From NCBI RefSeq assembly GCF_000153325.1, contig NZ_CH724142.1, positions 524,797-588,796 on the forward strand: a stretch of DNA of 64,000 bases, read 5' to 3'. Positions 1 to 9,110 of the stretch are shown here, one piece after another. The notes below the pieces were generated by a model. The model saw only the letters and a list, made by a program, of their open reading frames with translations. It was not told the origin of the DNA and made no database searches. Position numbers and translations under genes: made by a program. The first letter of the stretch is position 1. Every line of letters begins with the position of its first letter. This DNA comes from Photobacterium sp. SKA34. Its GTDB lineage: Bacteria > Pseudomonadota > Gammaproteobacteria > Enterobacterales > Vibrionaceae.

Positions 1-40
1 ATTAGTCGAGAAAGATACTCACCTTTTCGTACTCATAATA

Positions 41-67
41 AAAAAGCCTCAAATTTGAGGCTTTTTT
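41..67. terminator. bidirectional rho-independent terminator
   Basis: A perfect hairpin with arms AAGCCTCAAA/TTTGAGGCTT is flanked by A-runs on the left and T-runs on the right, so it can stop transcription in both directions. It closes the sirtuin gene that ends just to its right, and presumably a plus-strand gene lying outside the window. Confidence 0.85.
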
Positions 68-68
68 A

Positions 69-782
69 TTAAGCAGATAATATTTCTTCTACATAAGCTG
101 GCACTAATTCAGAAGCTTTACCGTAGCGTTTTTCTTCAAATTCGTTTTCTACGTTGCTTGGCTCAAGGTTTAATTCAATCGTATGAGCACCCTGTAAAGC
201 AGCCTCATGTACAAATCCTGCCGCTGGATATACATTGCCAGATGTACCTATAGAAATGAATAAATCAGCCTTCACAATCGCATCATGAATTCTATCCATC
301 CCAATTGGCATCTCACCGAACCAAACAATATCTGGGCGCATTGGTGAAGGGATTTGACAACAATGACAATGATCACTGGTCGTTAAGTCACCATGCCATT
401 CAAGTGTTTGTCCTGATTCACAGCATCGAGCTTTTAATAACTCTCCATGCATATGAATAACATTTTTACTTCCTGCTCTCTCATGCAAATTATCAATGTT
501 TTGCGTAACAATGGTCACGTGACCATCTAATTCTTGTTCAAGCTTGGCAAGTGCAATATGCGCGGCATTGGGGGCAACAGAGCCATTCTCGATTTGAGCT
601 CGACGAGCATTATAAAAACATTGCACAAGCTCAGGATCACGTAAATAACCTTCTGGTGTTGCAACATCTTCAACACGATGTTCTTCCCATAAGCCATCAA
701 CAGCACGGAAAGTTCGGATGCCCGATTCAGCCGAGATACCTGCACCCGTAAGTACAACGATATTTTTGTAGGGGAAAAGCAT
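69..782 (-). CDS. cobB: NAD-dependent protein deacylase (sirtuin), CobB
   Basis: CobB removes acyl groups from protein lysines using NAD+, giving nicotinamide and O-acyl-ADP-ribose; in enteric bacteria it activates acetyl-CoA synthetase. The 237-residue protein has the sirtuin motifs in order: GAGIS at 13-17, TQNIDNLH at 93-100, the catalytic His in HMHGE near 112, and a Cys cluster at 120-121 and 139-142 for structural zinc. The YxxR pair at Tyr57/Arg60 is the signature of sirtuins that also remove succinyl groups. It is short at the N terminus, as in the short CobB form. An AAGGA ribosome site lies 7 bases before the ATG. It is a single gene closed by the terminator at 41-67. Confidence 0.93.
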   Translation of the reverse strand: MLFPYKNIVVLTGAGISAESGIRTFRAVDGLWEEHRVEDVATPEGYLRDPELVQCFYNARRAQIENGSVAPNAAHIALAKLEQELDGHVTIVTQNIDNLHERAGSKNVIHMHGELLKARCCESGQTLEWHGDLTTSDHCHCCQIPSPMRPDIVWFGEMPIGMDRIHDAIVKADLFISIGTSGNVYPAAGFVHEAALQGAHTIELNLEPSNVENEFEEKRYGKASELVPAYVEEILSA

Positions 783-924
783 ATGAACATCCTTTATTTC
801 GGTATTTATAGTGCCTTTATAGCACTGAAATACATAGAATTTAACCCTATCAATCTAGGTTCTTAATTATGCGTGATTTCGCCCTACAAATCCGTGTAAA
901 TGAACTATCAATATCACTGTTAGA

Positions 925-1425
925 TCAGCAACCTGAATCAATAATAGTAATAATAGGCTCATCACCAGTGTTATTTTCTTTGTAACGTAAATAACAATTG
1001 GTTGCTTTGATTTTTTCAACATTATCAGACTCACCTTTGGACACTTTTTTCATAAATGTCATAACATAAGTTCGATAGCCTGGTTGGTTTGATATCGATG
1101 TATCTTGATTAGCGGCCCAATTCTCTTGCAGATCAACAATTGTCTTACCAATACCGGCATAATTACCTTTTGGATAACCATTCCAGATAGCTATCCCGTC
1201 TACCTTTTTACTGCCAGTAATATCATTTTCGTCGCCTTGAATTACAGCTTTTCCATAGATAATTCGTGATATTTCAGTCATAGAGCCTTTTAGATCATGT
1301 AGCTTGGCGCGATACGTATCTGAAGAAATATTGAGGAATTTGGGAGCCGCAGTAACAGCAAGGATGCCGAGAATGACGATAACAATAACAACTTCAATCA
1401 GGGTGAATCCTGCTTTATTCCTCAT
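925..1425 (-). CDS. type IV prepilin-like protein, MSHA-type pilin
   Basis: This is a class of surface fibre subunit made as a precursor and cut by prepilin peptidase. The N terminus shows a short basic leader ending in Gly, then the cleavage and methylation site FTLIE (Gly6|Phe7, with Glu at mature position 5) and a hydrophobic helix to about residue 30. Two Cys near the C terminus (in NCYLRY and the final DSGC) fit the pilin disulfide loop. At 166 residues it resembles MshA/MshB pilins, but no other pilus gene is nearby, so the exact role is open. I chose the ATG preceded by AAAAGGA; an upstream TTG adds only one residue. Orphan minor pilin is the alternative. Confidence 0.8.
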   Translation of the reverse strand: MRNKAGFTLIEVVIVIVILGILAVTAAPKFLNISSDTYRAKLHDLKGSMTEISRIIYGKAVIQGDENDITGSKKVDGIAIWNGYPKGNYAGIGKTIVDLQENWAANQDTSISNQPGYRTYVMTFMKKVSKGESDNVEKIKATNCYLRYKENNTGDEPIITIIDSGC

Positions 1426-1542
1426 CAATTGATCCTTTTCAATGTTTTATTATTGATATTATTAGCAGTAGTATTTTACTTTATCGTGAAAAAGCTTAAT
1501 AGCGATAAGTAACAAAAAACATTAAGCTCGAATTTTTGGTAT

Positions 1543-1568
1543 AAAAAAACCGACACGAATGTCGGTTT
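1543..1568 (-). terminator. terminator at the end of the FDH operon
   Basis: A hairpin with arms AAACCGACA/TGTCGGTTT and a 4-base loop is followed on the minus strand by a T-run. It lies 20 bases after the stop codon of the cytochrome b subunit and ends the formate dehydrogenase operon. Confidence 0.85.
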
Positions 1569-1587
1569 TAAAAATCACTAACGATGA

Positions 1588-2658
1588 TTATGCATTAGAC
1601 GAAAGTTTACTCTTTACTTCATGCTGTTGTGATTCACTGTATCCTGGTTGGTTTTCAGGAAGATCTTTTACTTCTTCAAACCATTCGCTGTGGTGTTCAC
1701 GCGCCCACGTTTCATCCACTTCACCGGTTACCATGCCGTCAAGACCCGCTTCCATACCGAATAAACCAATATAGATGTGGAAAATAAAGCCACAGATCAG
1801 AATAAGTGCTGAAATCATGTGTACTAGATTTGATAATTCCATATGACGACGCGTTTGGTCGAAAATTGGAAAGTCTAAAACAAAGCCACTCACTACAATG
1901 AAGACACCAAAGAAGGCAAGTAGCCAAAACAGTGCTTTTTCACCACCGTTAGAGAAGCCAGCTTTAGGGTGTGAGCCTTTATGCTTGCCCACCATACCGC
2001 CCATTTTCTTAAACCAATCAATATCCACTTTACTGAAGATACTCTTACGCCACCATTTAATGACAACGAAAAGAAGAATGATTCCAAACAATGGACCTAT
2101 ATAGTTATGGTACTGCTTCGCTGCATAAATGATCCAGCCCCACACTTCTGTTGGTACGATAGGTTTAATAAAGTGTTTACCGTAAACAAGTGTTAAACCG
2201 CTAAAACCTAACGTTAAGAATGTGAATGCTAAGCTCCAGTGTAGAGCACGATCTATACGGCTCCAACGCTGAATTTTACGGCCTGTTTTAGGTTTACTTA
2301 ATTTAAGAGGACCTACAACAAAGTATGCTAACGTCACCATCACTAGGCTACCAAAAATAGCCATTGCACCGAGAGGTGACATCCATTTTTCTTTTAAGAT
2401 ATACCATGTTTGACCTGGCACACTGATCAAAACATCATGCTCAGGCCAACCTGATGTTGTATAACCTTTTTCGCCATCTTTGACCGCACGCCAATAATCA
2501 GCACCCGCAAAACCTATGACTTCTTTTTTTACCACAGATTCGCCAAGTTGCTCACTACTGGTTGTTGTAGTAGCCTCGTTTGCCATCAATTGTACAGAAA
2601 ACGCCACCATTAATGCGGTAACGAATACCGTTAACCAGCGTTGAATTCTCTTAGTCAT
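1588..2658 (-). CDS. fdhC: formate dehydrogenase cytochrome b subunit (gamma)
   Basis: This is the membrane anchor that takes electrons from the iron-sulfur subunit through b hemes and reduces quinone. The 356-residue protein has a cleavable-looking signal sequence (residues 1-26), a periplasmic stretch of about 75 residues, a first membrane helix near 95-115, then the four-helix cytochrome b core. Candidate heme ligands are the His residues in RALHWSLAF, AKQYHNYIG, NLVHMISAL and FIFHIYIGL. The N-terminal extension is longer than in E. coli FdnI/FdoI but usual for the FDH gamma family of Shewanella and Vibrio. A GGAG site precedes the ATG. It is the last gene of the operon, 94 bases after the iron-sulfur subunit. 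Confidence 0.9.
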   Translation of the reverse strand: MTKRIQRWLTVFVTALMVAFSVQLMANEATTTTSSEQLGESVVKKEVIGFAGADYWRAVKDGEKGYTTSGWPEHDVLISVPGQTWYILKEKWMSPLGAMAIFGSLVMVTLAYFVVGPLKLSKPKTGRKIQRWSRIDRALHWSLAFTFLTLGFSGLTLVYGKHFIKPIVPTEVWGWIIYAAKQYHNYIGPLFGIILLFVVIKWWRKSIFSKVDIDWFKKMGGMVGKHKGSHPKAGFSNGGEKALFWLLAFFGVFIVVSGFVLDFPIFDQTRRHMELSNLVHMISALILICGFIFHIYIGLFGMEAGLDGMVTGEVDETWAREHHSEWFEEVKDLPENQPGYSESQQHEVKSKLSSNA

Positions 2659-2717
2659 TAAAGCTCCTGCCTGCTCAATTTGAACAGAAATTTGTTACAT
2701 CCGAGATCTGAAATTTA

Positions 2718-2739
2718 GGCTCAACACATAGGTTGAGCC
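2718..2739 (-). other. hairpin between the FDH beta and gamma genes
   Basis: An inverted repeat GGCTCAAC/GTTGAGCC sits in the 94-base gap inside the operon. On the minus strand it is followed by an A/T-rich stretch without a clean T-run. It could be a partial terminator or an RNA-processing or stability element that sets the ratio of soluble to membrane subunit; this function is inference. Confidence 0.5.
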
Positions 2740-2752
2740 CAAATAAAGACAA

Positions 2753-3370
2753 TTACGCTTTACGTACTTTTGCCGCGTCGTACGCTAGATCTTCAGTACT
2801 TGCCCAACCTGCATCTTTTGCACCACGAGCAACAACACGCTTGCTGAAGATTTCAGAAATCTTCTCAGCGTCACCTGCAAGTAATGATTTAGTGGAACAC
2901 ATAGAAGCACACATTGGTAACTTACCTTCTGCAATACGGTTTGCGCCGTAAAGTACACGCTCTTTTTCTGAGCCAGGCTCCGTATTTGGACCGCCAGAAC
3001 AGTAAGTACATTTGTCCATTTTGCCACGCTCTGCAAACGCTTCCTGTTTAGGGAACTGAGGTGCACCAAACGGACAAGCAAATAGACAATAACCACAACC
3101 AATACAAAGATCTTTATCGTGCTGAACGATGCCATCTTCTGTTTGACTGAAACAATCTGCTGGACAAACCGCCATACAAGGCGCATCACTACAGTGCATA
3201 CAAGCAACAGAAATAGATGTTTCACCTGGTAGACCATCGTTTAATGTCACAACGCGACGACGTTGAATACCCCAGCCTACTGCTTCTGAGTTAGCATTTT
3301 TACAAGCTGTCACACAACCGTTGCATTCAATACAACGCTTAGAGTCACAAAGAAATTTCATACGTGCCAT
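2753..3370 (-). CDS. fdhB: formate dehydrogenase iron-sulfur subunit (beta)
   Basis: This subunit carries electrons from the catalytic subunit to the cytochrome b. The 205 residues hold four 4Fe-4S Cys groups, arranged as in FdnH/HybA-type proteins: CDSKRCIECNGC near the start, CMHCSDAPCMAVC, CIGCGYCLFAC, and a split set CTYC...CASMC towards the end. It lacks the C-terminal membrane helix of E. coli FdnH, so it must dock on the gamma subunit without its own anchor. It has no signal peptide, consistent with export together with the Tat-dependent alpha subunit. It starts 11 bases after the alpha subunit stop codon. Confidence 0.93.
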   Translation of the reverse strand: MARMKFLCDSKRCIECNGCVTACKNANSEAVGWGIQRRRVVTLNDGLPGETSISVACMHCSDAPCMAVCPADCFSQTEDGIVQHDKDLCIGCGYCLFACPFGAPQFPKQEAFAERGKMDKCTYCSGGPNTEPGSEKERVLYGANRIAEGKLPMCASMCSTKSLLAGDAEKISEIFSKRVVARGAKDAGWASTEDLAYDAAKVRKA

Positions 3371-3381
3371 TTGATGAATCC

Positions 3382-6240
3382 TTACGCTTTAGTGATCTTA
3401 CAAAGGGTGACTTTTGTTTCTTGCATCTGAGTTACTGGATCGTAACCGTATGTCGTTGCTGTGTTAGCAGCTTCGCCAGAAACATAAGGAGAACAACCTT
3501 CTGGGTAATGACTACGTAGGCTTTCACCTTCGAATTCACCACCGAAGTGGAATGGTAAGAATGCTAAGCCTTCGCGAACACGTGGGGTTACCATCGCTTT
3601 CACTTTAATACGGCCTTTTTCTGCACCTTCAACCCAAACCATCTCGCCATCTTTAATGCCACGATCGTTTGCATCTTTTAGGTTAAGTTCTACAAACATT
3701 TCTTGTTGTAGCTCTGCAAGCCATGGGTTTGAACGCGTTTCTTCACCGCCACCTTCATACTCAACCAAACGACCAGACGTTAGAATAATTGGGTATTCTT
3801 TCGACATATCTTTGTCTTGAATTGACTTGTACAGAGTTGGTAAACGGAACAAGTGCGCCTTATCATCCCAAGTTTGGTACTCAGGAAGAAGATCACGACG
3901 TGGTGTGTATAGTGGCTCACGGTGAATAGGCACTGCATCTGGGAATGTCCAAACAACAGTTCGTGCTTTTGCGTTACCATAAGGAATACAACCGTGTTTA
4001 ATCGCTACGCGCTGGATACCACCAGAAAGGTCAGTTTTCCAGTTTTTGCCTTCAGCAGCCACTTTCTCTTCTGCTGTTAGATCGTCCCACCAACCAAGTT
4101 GCTTCAGCATCTTAGCGGTAAATTCTGGGTAACCATCTTCTAGCTCACAACCTAGTGAGTAGCTATCATCAGCAAGTAGGCTTACACCATTGTGCTCAAC
4201 ACCGAATCGTGCGCGGAAGTTACCGCCACCCTGTGCCACAGTCTTAGATGTATCATAAAGAATGTGTGTACCTGGGTGTTTCATCTCAGGCGTACCCCAA
4301 CAAGGCCAAGGTAGACCGTAAGTTTCACCATTCGCTGGGCCACCAATCGCTTCAAGAGAAGTACGGTTGAATGTATGCCAGTTTTGTTGGTGCTCTTTTA
4401 GACGCTCACGGCTTTGACCTGTGTAACCAATCGTCCACATACCTTTGTTGAATTCACGTGTGATGTCTTCAATGTGTGGGCGGTTGTTTTCAACTTTAAT
4501 GTTCTTAAATAATTGATCCGCAAAACCAAGACGCTTAGAAAGTAAGTACATGATTTCGTGGTCAGGTTTCGCTTCAAATAGCGGTTCAATAACTTGATCA
4601 CGCCATTGAATAGAACGGTTAGTTGCCGTTACTGAGCCGTATGTTTCAAACTGCGTAGTTGCTGGGAATAGGTATACATTGTCTGTACGACCATTCATTA
4701 CAGCAGCAACACCTGGGTATGGGTCAACGATAACCATCATATCCAGTTTTTCCATCGCAGTTTTCATTTCAGGACCACGAGTCTGTGAGTTTACAGCGTG
4801 ACCCCAGTAGAACATGGCGCGGATGTTATCGCGCTGTTCAATCTTATCTTTATTTTCTAAAACACCATCTATCCAACGAGAAACAGGAATACCTGCACTG
4901 TTCATTGGTTTTTTGCCGTTGTAAGTGTTTTGGTCGAAACGACCTTGTAACCACGAGTAGTCTACATCCCACACTTGCGCCCAGTGTTTCCAAGCTCCTT
5001 CAGATAGACCGTAGTAACCAGGTAGGTTATCAGAAAGCACGCCAAAGTCTGTTGCACCCTGTACGTTATCGTGACCACGGAAGATGTTTGCACCGCCGCC
5101 TGATTTGCCCATGTTGCCAAGTGCAAGTTCAAGGATACAGTAAGCACGTGTGTTGTTGTTACCTGTTGTATGCTGAGTACCACCCATACACCAAACAACA
5201 CAGCCAGGACGGTTTTCAGATAGCATTTTTGCTGTTTGGTAAACCTGCTCTTCTGGCACACCAGTTACGCGCTCAACTTCTTTTGGATTCCATTTCGCCA
5301 CTTCTGCGCGAACTTCGTCCATGCCATAAACACGTTGACGGATGAATTCTTTATCTTCCCAGCCATTGTTGAAGATGTGGTATAGCACCCCCCAAACAAA
5401 AGCAACGTCAGTACCCGGACGTAAAGAAACGTAGTGATCTGCTTTAGCAGCAGTACGTGTACGACGCGGGTCAACAACCACAATCTTACAGCTGTTAGTT
5501 TCTTTCGCGATAAGGATGTGCTGCATTGCTACTGGGTGAGCTTCAGCTGGGTTTGAACCAATGAATAACATCGACTTACAGTTATGCATGTCGTTTAACG
5601 AGTTAGTCATTGCACCGTAACCCCATGTATTCGCTACACCTGCCACTGTTGTTGAGTGACAAATACGCGCTTGGTGGTCAACGTTGTTAGAGCCCCACAT
5701 AGAAACCATTTTACGGAACATGTAAGCTTGTTCGTTGTTATGCTTTGCAGAACCTAGGAAGTAAACAGAATCTGGACCTGACTCTTCACGGATCTTAAGC
5801 ACTTGCTGGCTAACTTCATCTAACGCCTGTTCCCAGCTCAGTTTCTTCCACTTGCCATTAACAAGTTTCATTGGGTATTTTACGCGACGTGCACCGTGAC
5901 CATGTTCACGAAGTGCTGCGCCTTTCGCACAGTGTCCACCAGCATTAAAAGGGTGATCGAAAGCGGGTTCCTGGTGAGTCCACACACCGTCTTGCGTCTC
6001 TGCGTAAATACCACAACCCACTGAACAGTGTGAACAAATAGTACGTTTAACCACTTTCGGTGCGTCATATACATCTTCAGATGCAGCTTGTGCTTTTTTC
6101 ATCATACCAGGAGCAAACATGCTTACCCCAGCAACGCCACCAGCTGCAGCTAGAGATGTATTACGAATAAAAGAACGTCGAGAAATACCCAGTTGGTTTT
6201 CTACCTTGCTCACTTTATCGGAACGTTTAGTAAGTTTCAT
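3382..6240 (-). CDS. fdhA: formate dehydrogenase catalytic subunit (alpha), molybdopterin enzyme, Cys form
   Basis: This is the periplasmic enzyme that oxidises formate to CO2. The 952-residue protein opens with a Tat signal (SRRSFIRN at 20-27 and a hydrophobic stretch ending near AQA at 50-52). A 4Fe-4S site follows at Cys69, Cys72, Cys76 and Cys104. The metal ligand sits in QARICHSTT at Cys194, where the E. coli enzymes have selenocysteine; His195 follows as expected. The rest matches the bis-MGD fold and ends with a molydopterin-dinucleotide-binding domain. Because it uses Cys, no SECIS element is needed. The metal may be molybdenum or tungsten; the neighbouring tup genes make tungsten a real option. 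It lies in the operon between the small Tat protein and the beta subunit. Confidence 0.96.
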   Translation of the reverse strand: MKLTKRSDKVSKVENQLGISRRSFIRNTSLAAAGGVAGVSMFAPGMMKKAQAASEDVYDAPKVVKRTICSHCSVGCGIYAETQDGVWTHQEPAFDHPFNAGGHCAKGAALREHGHGARRVKYPMKLVNGKWKKLSWEQALDEVSQQVLKIREESGPDSVYFLGSAKHNNEQAYMFRKMVSMWGSNNVDHQARICHSTTVAGVANTWGYGAMTNSLNDMHNCKSMLFIGSNPAEAHPVAMQHILIAKETNSCKIVVVDPRRTRTAAKADHYVSLRPGTDVAFVWGVLYHIFNNGWEDKEFIRQRVYGMDEVRAEVAKWNPKEVERVTGVPEEQVYQTAKMLSENRPGCVVWCMGGTQHTTGNNNTRAYCILELALGNMGKSGGGANIFRGHDNVQGATDFGVLSDNLPGYYGLSEGAWKHWAQVWDVDYSWLQGRFDQNTYNGKKPMNSAGIPVSRWIDGVLENKDKIEQRDNIRAMFYWGHAVNSQTRGPEMKTAMEKLDMMVIVDPYPGVAAVMNGRTDNVYLFPATTQFETYGSVTATNRSIQWRDQVIEPLFEAKPDHEIMYLLSKRLGFADQLFKNIKVENNRPHIEDITREFNKGMWTIGYTGQSRERLKEHQQNWHTFNRTSLEAIGGPANGETYGLPWPCWGTPEMKHPGTHILYDTSKTVAQGGGNFRARFGVEHNGVSLLADDSYSLGCELEDGYPEFTAKMLKQLGWWDDLTAEEKVAAEGKNWKTDLSGGIQRVAIKHGCIPYGNAKARTVVWTFPDAVPIHREPLYTPRRDLLPEYQTWDDKAHLFRLPTLYKSIQDKDMSKEYPIILTSGRLVEYEGGGEETRSNPWLAELQQEMFVELNLKDANDRGIKDGEMVWVEGAEKGRIKVKAMVTPRVREGLAFLPFHFGGEFEGESLRSHYPEGCSPYVSGEAANTATTYGYDPVTQMQETKVTLCKITKA

Positions 6241-6253
6241 TTAGAGCTACGCC

Positions 6254-6436
6254 TTACAAAGTGTTGTAGTAATCACGAATGTGTTGGGTCTCGTGATAAC
6301 CTTTAGTTGTTTTTGTTTTTTTCTCTTCTGACTTTTCAGCAGCTTGCACTGCTGTTGTCGTTCCAGCAGCAGCCACAGTTAAGCCAATGTTTTTCAACAA
6401 TTGACGACGGCTTTCATTGGTTTTTTGCTCACTCAT
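6254..6436 (-). CDS. small Tat-signal protein of FDH operons
   Basis: A 60-residue protein carries a twin-arginine motif (ESRRQLLKNIG near residue 8), a hydrophobic segment ending near AVQA, and a charged Lys/Glu-rich tail. Small proteins of this kind sit just before the catalytic subunit gene in FDH operons of Shewanella, Campylobacter and Vibrio, and are thought to help export or assembly; the exact function is not known. I chose the internal ATG because AAGGAG lies 8 bases before it; the longer reading would add 24 residues without a ribosome site and would bury the Tat signal. It lies 13 bases before the alpha subunit gene. Confidence 0.8.
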   Translation of the reverse strand: MSEQKTNESRRQLLKNIGLTVAAAGTTTAVQAAEKSEEKKTKTTKGYHETQHIRDYYNTL

Positions 6437-6532
6437 AAAGTTTGCTCCTTTATCGTCACTAAAATAAGTTACGATGGGTTTTGCCTTAGTTTTATTGCTT
6501 TGAATCAAACTGTTGCAATCAACGTATAGGGT

Positions 6533-7150
6533 TTAATTTGATTCTAAAAAGCGTGTTTTCTCTACAGTTAAGAACTGCAAAGCGAGCTCACCAACAGCGG
6601 TATAAAAAACAGCGCTGTTAGCAGCTTTAACATCGGTACAGAACTTTTCACACCACTCAGCTAAGTGACGATTAAAGAACGTTTTTTGAAAGTGCTCATC
6701 GCCGCCTTCAACTAGCATTGCCATGACTTCAAGCAAAGCCGCAATATGATCTTCCGGTTCTTTCACTGACTCATCACGTTCAAAACCTAATTGTTTAAGA
6801 TCTCGACGAAGGTAAGCCAGAGGCATTTCCATAAGTGAACCAGTTAAATACCATGATCCAAAAGGCACAACTTCACCGCGACCAATACCAATAAAGACGT
6901 CTTGATATTCTTCTTCAACCGCAAGTGGCATGCTCTTTTGTGCTGCAAGTTTTAGTAAAGGCCAAGCAGCAGTCATAGTAGATTGTTGAGCTTTATTAGC
7001 CGTATCAACATCTATATCAGCTAAAAAATTCAATACATTTTGATCTGGCGCTTGACGAAATAAATGTGCAAGCATGTTATAAATTTCAATACGAAGTACT
7101 GCGTCTTCATTCAATGACGTTTGAGCTGGGCTCATAGCAATTGTTTCCAT
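6533..7150 (-). CDS. TorD-family maturation chaperone
   Basis: TorD/DmsD-type chaperones bind the Tat signal of a molybdoenzyme and hold it in the cytoplasm until the cofactor is in. The 205-residue protein is all-helical by composition and has the family features: an N-terminal YNMLAHLFRQAPD helix, the YQDVFIGIGRGEVVPFGSWY segment (family pattern near 90-105) and the EPEDHIAALLEVMAML helix in the middle. It is encoded 9 bases after the polyferredoxin and before the Tat protein and FdhA, so FdhA is its likely client. AAGGAA precedes the ATG. Confidence 0.88.
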   Translation of the reverse strand: METIAMSPAQTSLNEDAVLRIEIYNMLAHLFRQAPDQNVLNFLADIDVDTANKAQQSTMTAAWPLLKLAAQKSMPLAVEEEYQDVFIGIGRGEVVPFGSWYLTGSLMEMPLAYLRRDLKQLGFERDESVKEPEDHIAALLEVMAMLVEGGDEHFQKTFFNRHLAEWCEKFCTDVKAANSAVFYTAVGELALQFLTVEKTRFLESN

Positions 7151-7159
7151 CTTCGTTCC

Positions 7160-8815
7160 TTAAACTCGCGCCTGACTTTCTGGATCTTTTTCCATTTGCT
7201 CAAAAATATCGCGAACACGACAATCTTCACACATAGATAAACGACGAATAGCATCACCTTGGAAGTGAGAATGTCCCTGAAGTTTTTCAGTTAACATTTT
7301 CACCATAGATGCTGGCGCAAATGCATTACCACAACTGATACAACAAGCTGCAGACTCTTCATGAACAAGACGTGCTTCTTTACGAGCATGCCAATCCCAA
7401 TTAAAACGAGGTTCTAATGAAATGACTTTTTCAGGACATGCTTTTTCACACATACCACATTGAACACAGTCCTCTTCAATAAATAGAAGCCCTGGACGAT
7501 TACCAATAGCATGTAAAGCGCGAGTTGGACAAACCGCTACACAACTCATACATAACGTACAATCCGTTGTGTCACATGAAACAGAACCATAAGGCGCTTT
7601 TTCTACAACTGTTGATTCCGTCGGTTTTGCGCTACCTTGCGTGTAAAGCATTTCAAGTGAAGAAAATAGTTTTTCACGTTTAGAGCCAGTTAAAGCCTCA
7701 GAAACAGGAGCAACTAATGCATTGTCATAAGGAACAAAGTTTTCAACATCACTAAAATCAAACAGGCAAATACGATCTGCGTCATAACCCATTTCCGTTA
7801 AGAAACGTTGAGCCATAGCAAGCTCATTCGATAAAACGCGATCAATCGTGGCAGGAATATATTTTGTGTTAGTCGCAAGAAGAACTTGATGCGCACCATA
7901 AACCAATGCACTAAACCATGTATCAACACCAACAGTTGCAAGTTCTTCTAATGCAAGCGTAATGACTGAACTTGGAAAAGTTGCTAATGCTGCAGTTACC
8001 GCTTTCTCATCACGATTACCGTACAATAGTAATGTAGGTTTCTCACCGCCCTCTTGCTTATAACGAGTAAGAACACGATGAACAAAGTTTTGTGTATTTT
8101 GAGGATCTGGTAATGCGTATGTGATTGCCTCTGTTGGACAAGCTGTAGCACACGAGCCAACCCCCTGACAAAGGTAAGGATCAATCGCAACTTCCACACC
8201 ATCACTACTTAATGCGCCAGCAGGACATGCGTCTAAACAACGATCACAGCCTGAAACACCACGCGATGAATGCGCACAGAGAGCTAAATTTAAGCGAAAG
8301 TATTTGGGCTTATCAAAGGTCCCCATCATAGCGGGTAGATCTTCCACCAGCTGAGCCAGTTTATCTTTACGACTTCCTACCGCGTAATAACCTGGAGCAG
8401 GAATTTCTAACGACATAATGCCGTTTTCTGTCATATCTAAGATCAAATCAAAGCAATCACGACCAATAGCCACTTTTGCTAAATTCGCTTTGGTTAATTG
8501 ACCTGCAACCTGACAAGTTACTTCAAACGCGCCAAGGTAACCTTTTGCTGATACGTCTTGGCAAAAGTAAAGATTAGACAAGCCTGATTTTTCGCCTGTT
8601 GCATCAGTTGACAGCAAAGTTACGCTATTGAGTTCTGAAAACTGTTCAGCAAGTGCAATGATGTTTTCCTGAGTACCCACGATCAATAAATCCCCACGGC
8701 TTTCATAAGTAATCGTAGGTGGAATTAAATTTGTTAGCTCTACTGTGCCATTAATTGCAACAGCACGTGCTTTACCGTTTGTATCAGAAAATGCTTCTAG
8801 TGTACTTTTTAACAT
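7160..8815 (-). CDS. 4Fe-4S polyferredoxin of the FDH operon
   Basis: A cytoplasmic iron-sulfur protein of 551 residues. It has ferredoxin-type Cys groups at about 190-197 (CDRCLDACP), 216-226 (CQGVGSCATACP), then after a long central domain CTLCMSCVAVCP and CVQCGMCEKACP, and a C-terminal pair of CxxC motifs (CCISCG and CEDC). This protein is the usual first gene of the FDH operons in Vibrio and Shewanella; a role in electron supply or cluster delivery during FDH maturation is likely, but unproven. AGGAA lies 6 bases before the ATG. It is the first gene after the sigma-54 promoter at 8933-8948. Confidence 0.85.
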   Translation of the reverse strand: MLKSTLEAFSDTNGKARAVAINGTVELTNLIPPTITYESRGDLLIVGTQENIIALAEQFSELNSVTLLSTDATGEKSGLSNLYFCQDVSAKGYLGAFEVTCQVAGQLTKANLAKVAIGRDCFDLILDMTENGIMSLEIPAPGYYAVGSRKDKLAQLVEDLPAMMGTFDKPKYFRLNLALCAHSSRGVSGCDRCLDACPAGALSSDGVEVAIDPYLCQGVGSCATACPTEAITYALPDPQNTQNFVHRVLTRYKQEGGEKPTLLLYGNRDEKAVTAALATFPSSVITLALEELATVGVDTWFSALVYGAHQVLLATNTKYIPATIDRVLSNELAMAQRFLTEMGYDADRICLFDFSDVENFVPYDNALVAPVSEALTGSKREKLFSSLEMLYTQGSAKPTESTVVEKAPYGSVSCDTTDCTLCMSCVAVCPTRALHAIGNRPGLLFIEEDCVQCGMCEKACPEKVISLEPRFNWDWHARKEARLVHEESAACCISCGNAFAPASMVKMLTEKLQGHSHFQGDAIRRLSMCEDCRVRDIFEQMEKDPESQARV

Positions 8816-8932
8816 TCTTATTCCTGTTTGCCCGTCACCGCTAGTCAGTGCCGATTGAAGAAGCTATGTGGGTTACGTCTTAATACTTAGAAGTCATAAA
8901 ATATAACTAACGTGTTCTTCTCGCCCCTATAG

Positions 8933-8948
8933 AGCAATAACCGATCCA
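8933..8948 (-). promoter_or_regulatory. sigma-54 (-24/-12) promoter of the FDH operon
   Basis: On the minus strand the sequence reads TGGATCGGTTATTGCT. This matches the sigma-54 pattern TGGcac-N5-TTGCw with the exact 10-base gap between GG and GC. Transcription would start near 8922, giving a leader of about 105 bases before the polyferredoxin gene. Candidate activator sites lie 85-165 bases upstream. Confidence 0.75.
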
Positions 8949-9016
8949 ACTTTTCACGGAATAAAATGACCTAAAAGGAACTAAAATCGGAGATGGATTA
9001 ATACCCACACTAACAT

Positions 9017-9033
9017 TGAGACATTTTGTCCTA
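9017..9033. promoter_or_regulatory. candidate activator site 1 upstream of the FDH operon
   Basis: TGAGACATTTTGTCCTA is an imperfect 17-base palindrome of the form TGAGACA-N3-TGTCTCA. The same pattern occurs in front of the NtrC-family regulator and tupA. It lies about 80 bases upstream of the sigma-54 promoter, the normal place for an enhancer-binding activator. Confidence 0.6.
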
Positions 9034-9048
9034 GCGCAAAAGACCCAT

Positions 9049-9065
9049 AGCGCCAAAATGTCCCA
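9049..9065. promoter_or_regulatory. candidate activator site 2 upstream of the FDH operon
   Basis: AGCGCCAAAATGTCCCA fits the same 17-base pattern, with its better half on the right (TGTCCCA). Its centre is 32 bases, about three helical turns, from the centre of site 1, so two dimers could bind on the same face. Confidence 0.55.
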
Positions 9066-9083
9066 ACAATTAATAAGGGTTTA

Positions 9084-9100
9084 GTTCCCTTTTTGTCTCA
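9084..9100. promoter_or_regulatory. candidate activator half-site 3 upstream of the FDH operon
   Basis: A perfect half-site TGTCTCA lies at 9094-9100, but the left half is not conserved. It is about 35 bases from site 2. It may be a weak third binding position or chance. Confidence 0.35.
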
Positions 9101-9110
9101 CTCTATAAAT

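Noticed and set aside
4785-5345. 186-codon plus-strand frame opposite fdhA
   Set aside because: It lies fully inside the well-supported FDH alpha gene on the other strand, has no ribosome site and looks like a mirror of that gene's codon pattern.
5658-5664. Selenocysteine at the FDH active site
   Set aside because: The active-site codon (Cys194) is a normal Cys codon; there is no in-frame TGA, so this is a Cys-type enzyme.
8838-8853. Second sigma-54-like sequence (CGGCAC...AGCGG, minus strand) nearer to the polyferredoxin gene
   Set aside because: The gap between GG and GC is one base too short, which abolishes sigma-54 recognition, and the -12 element is poor.
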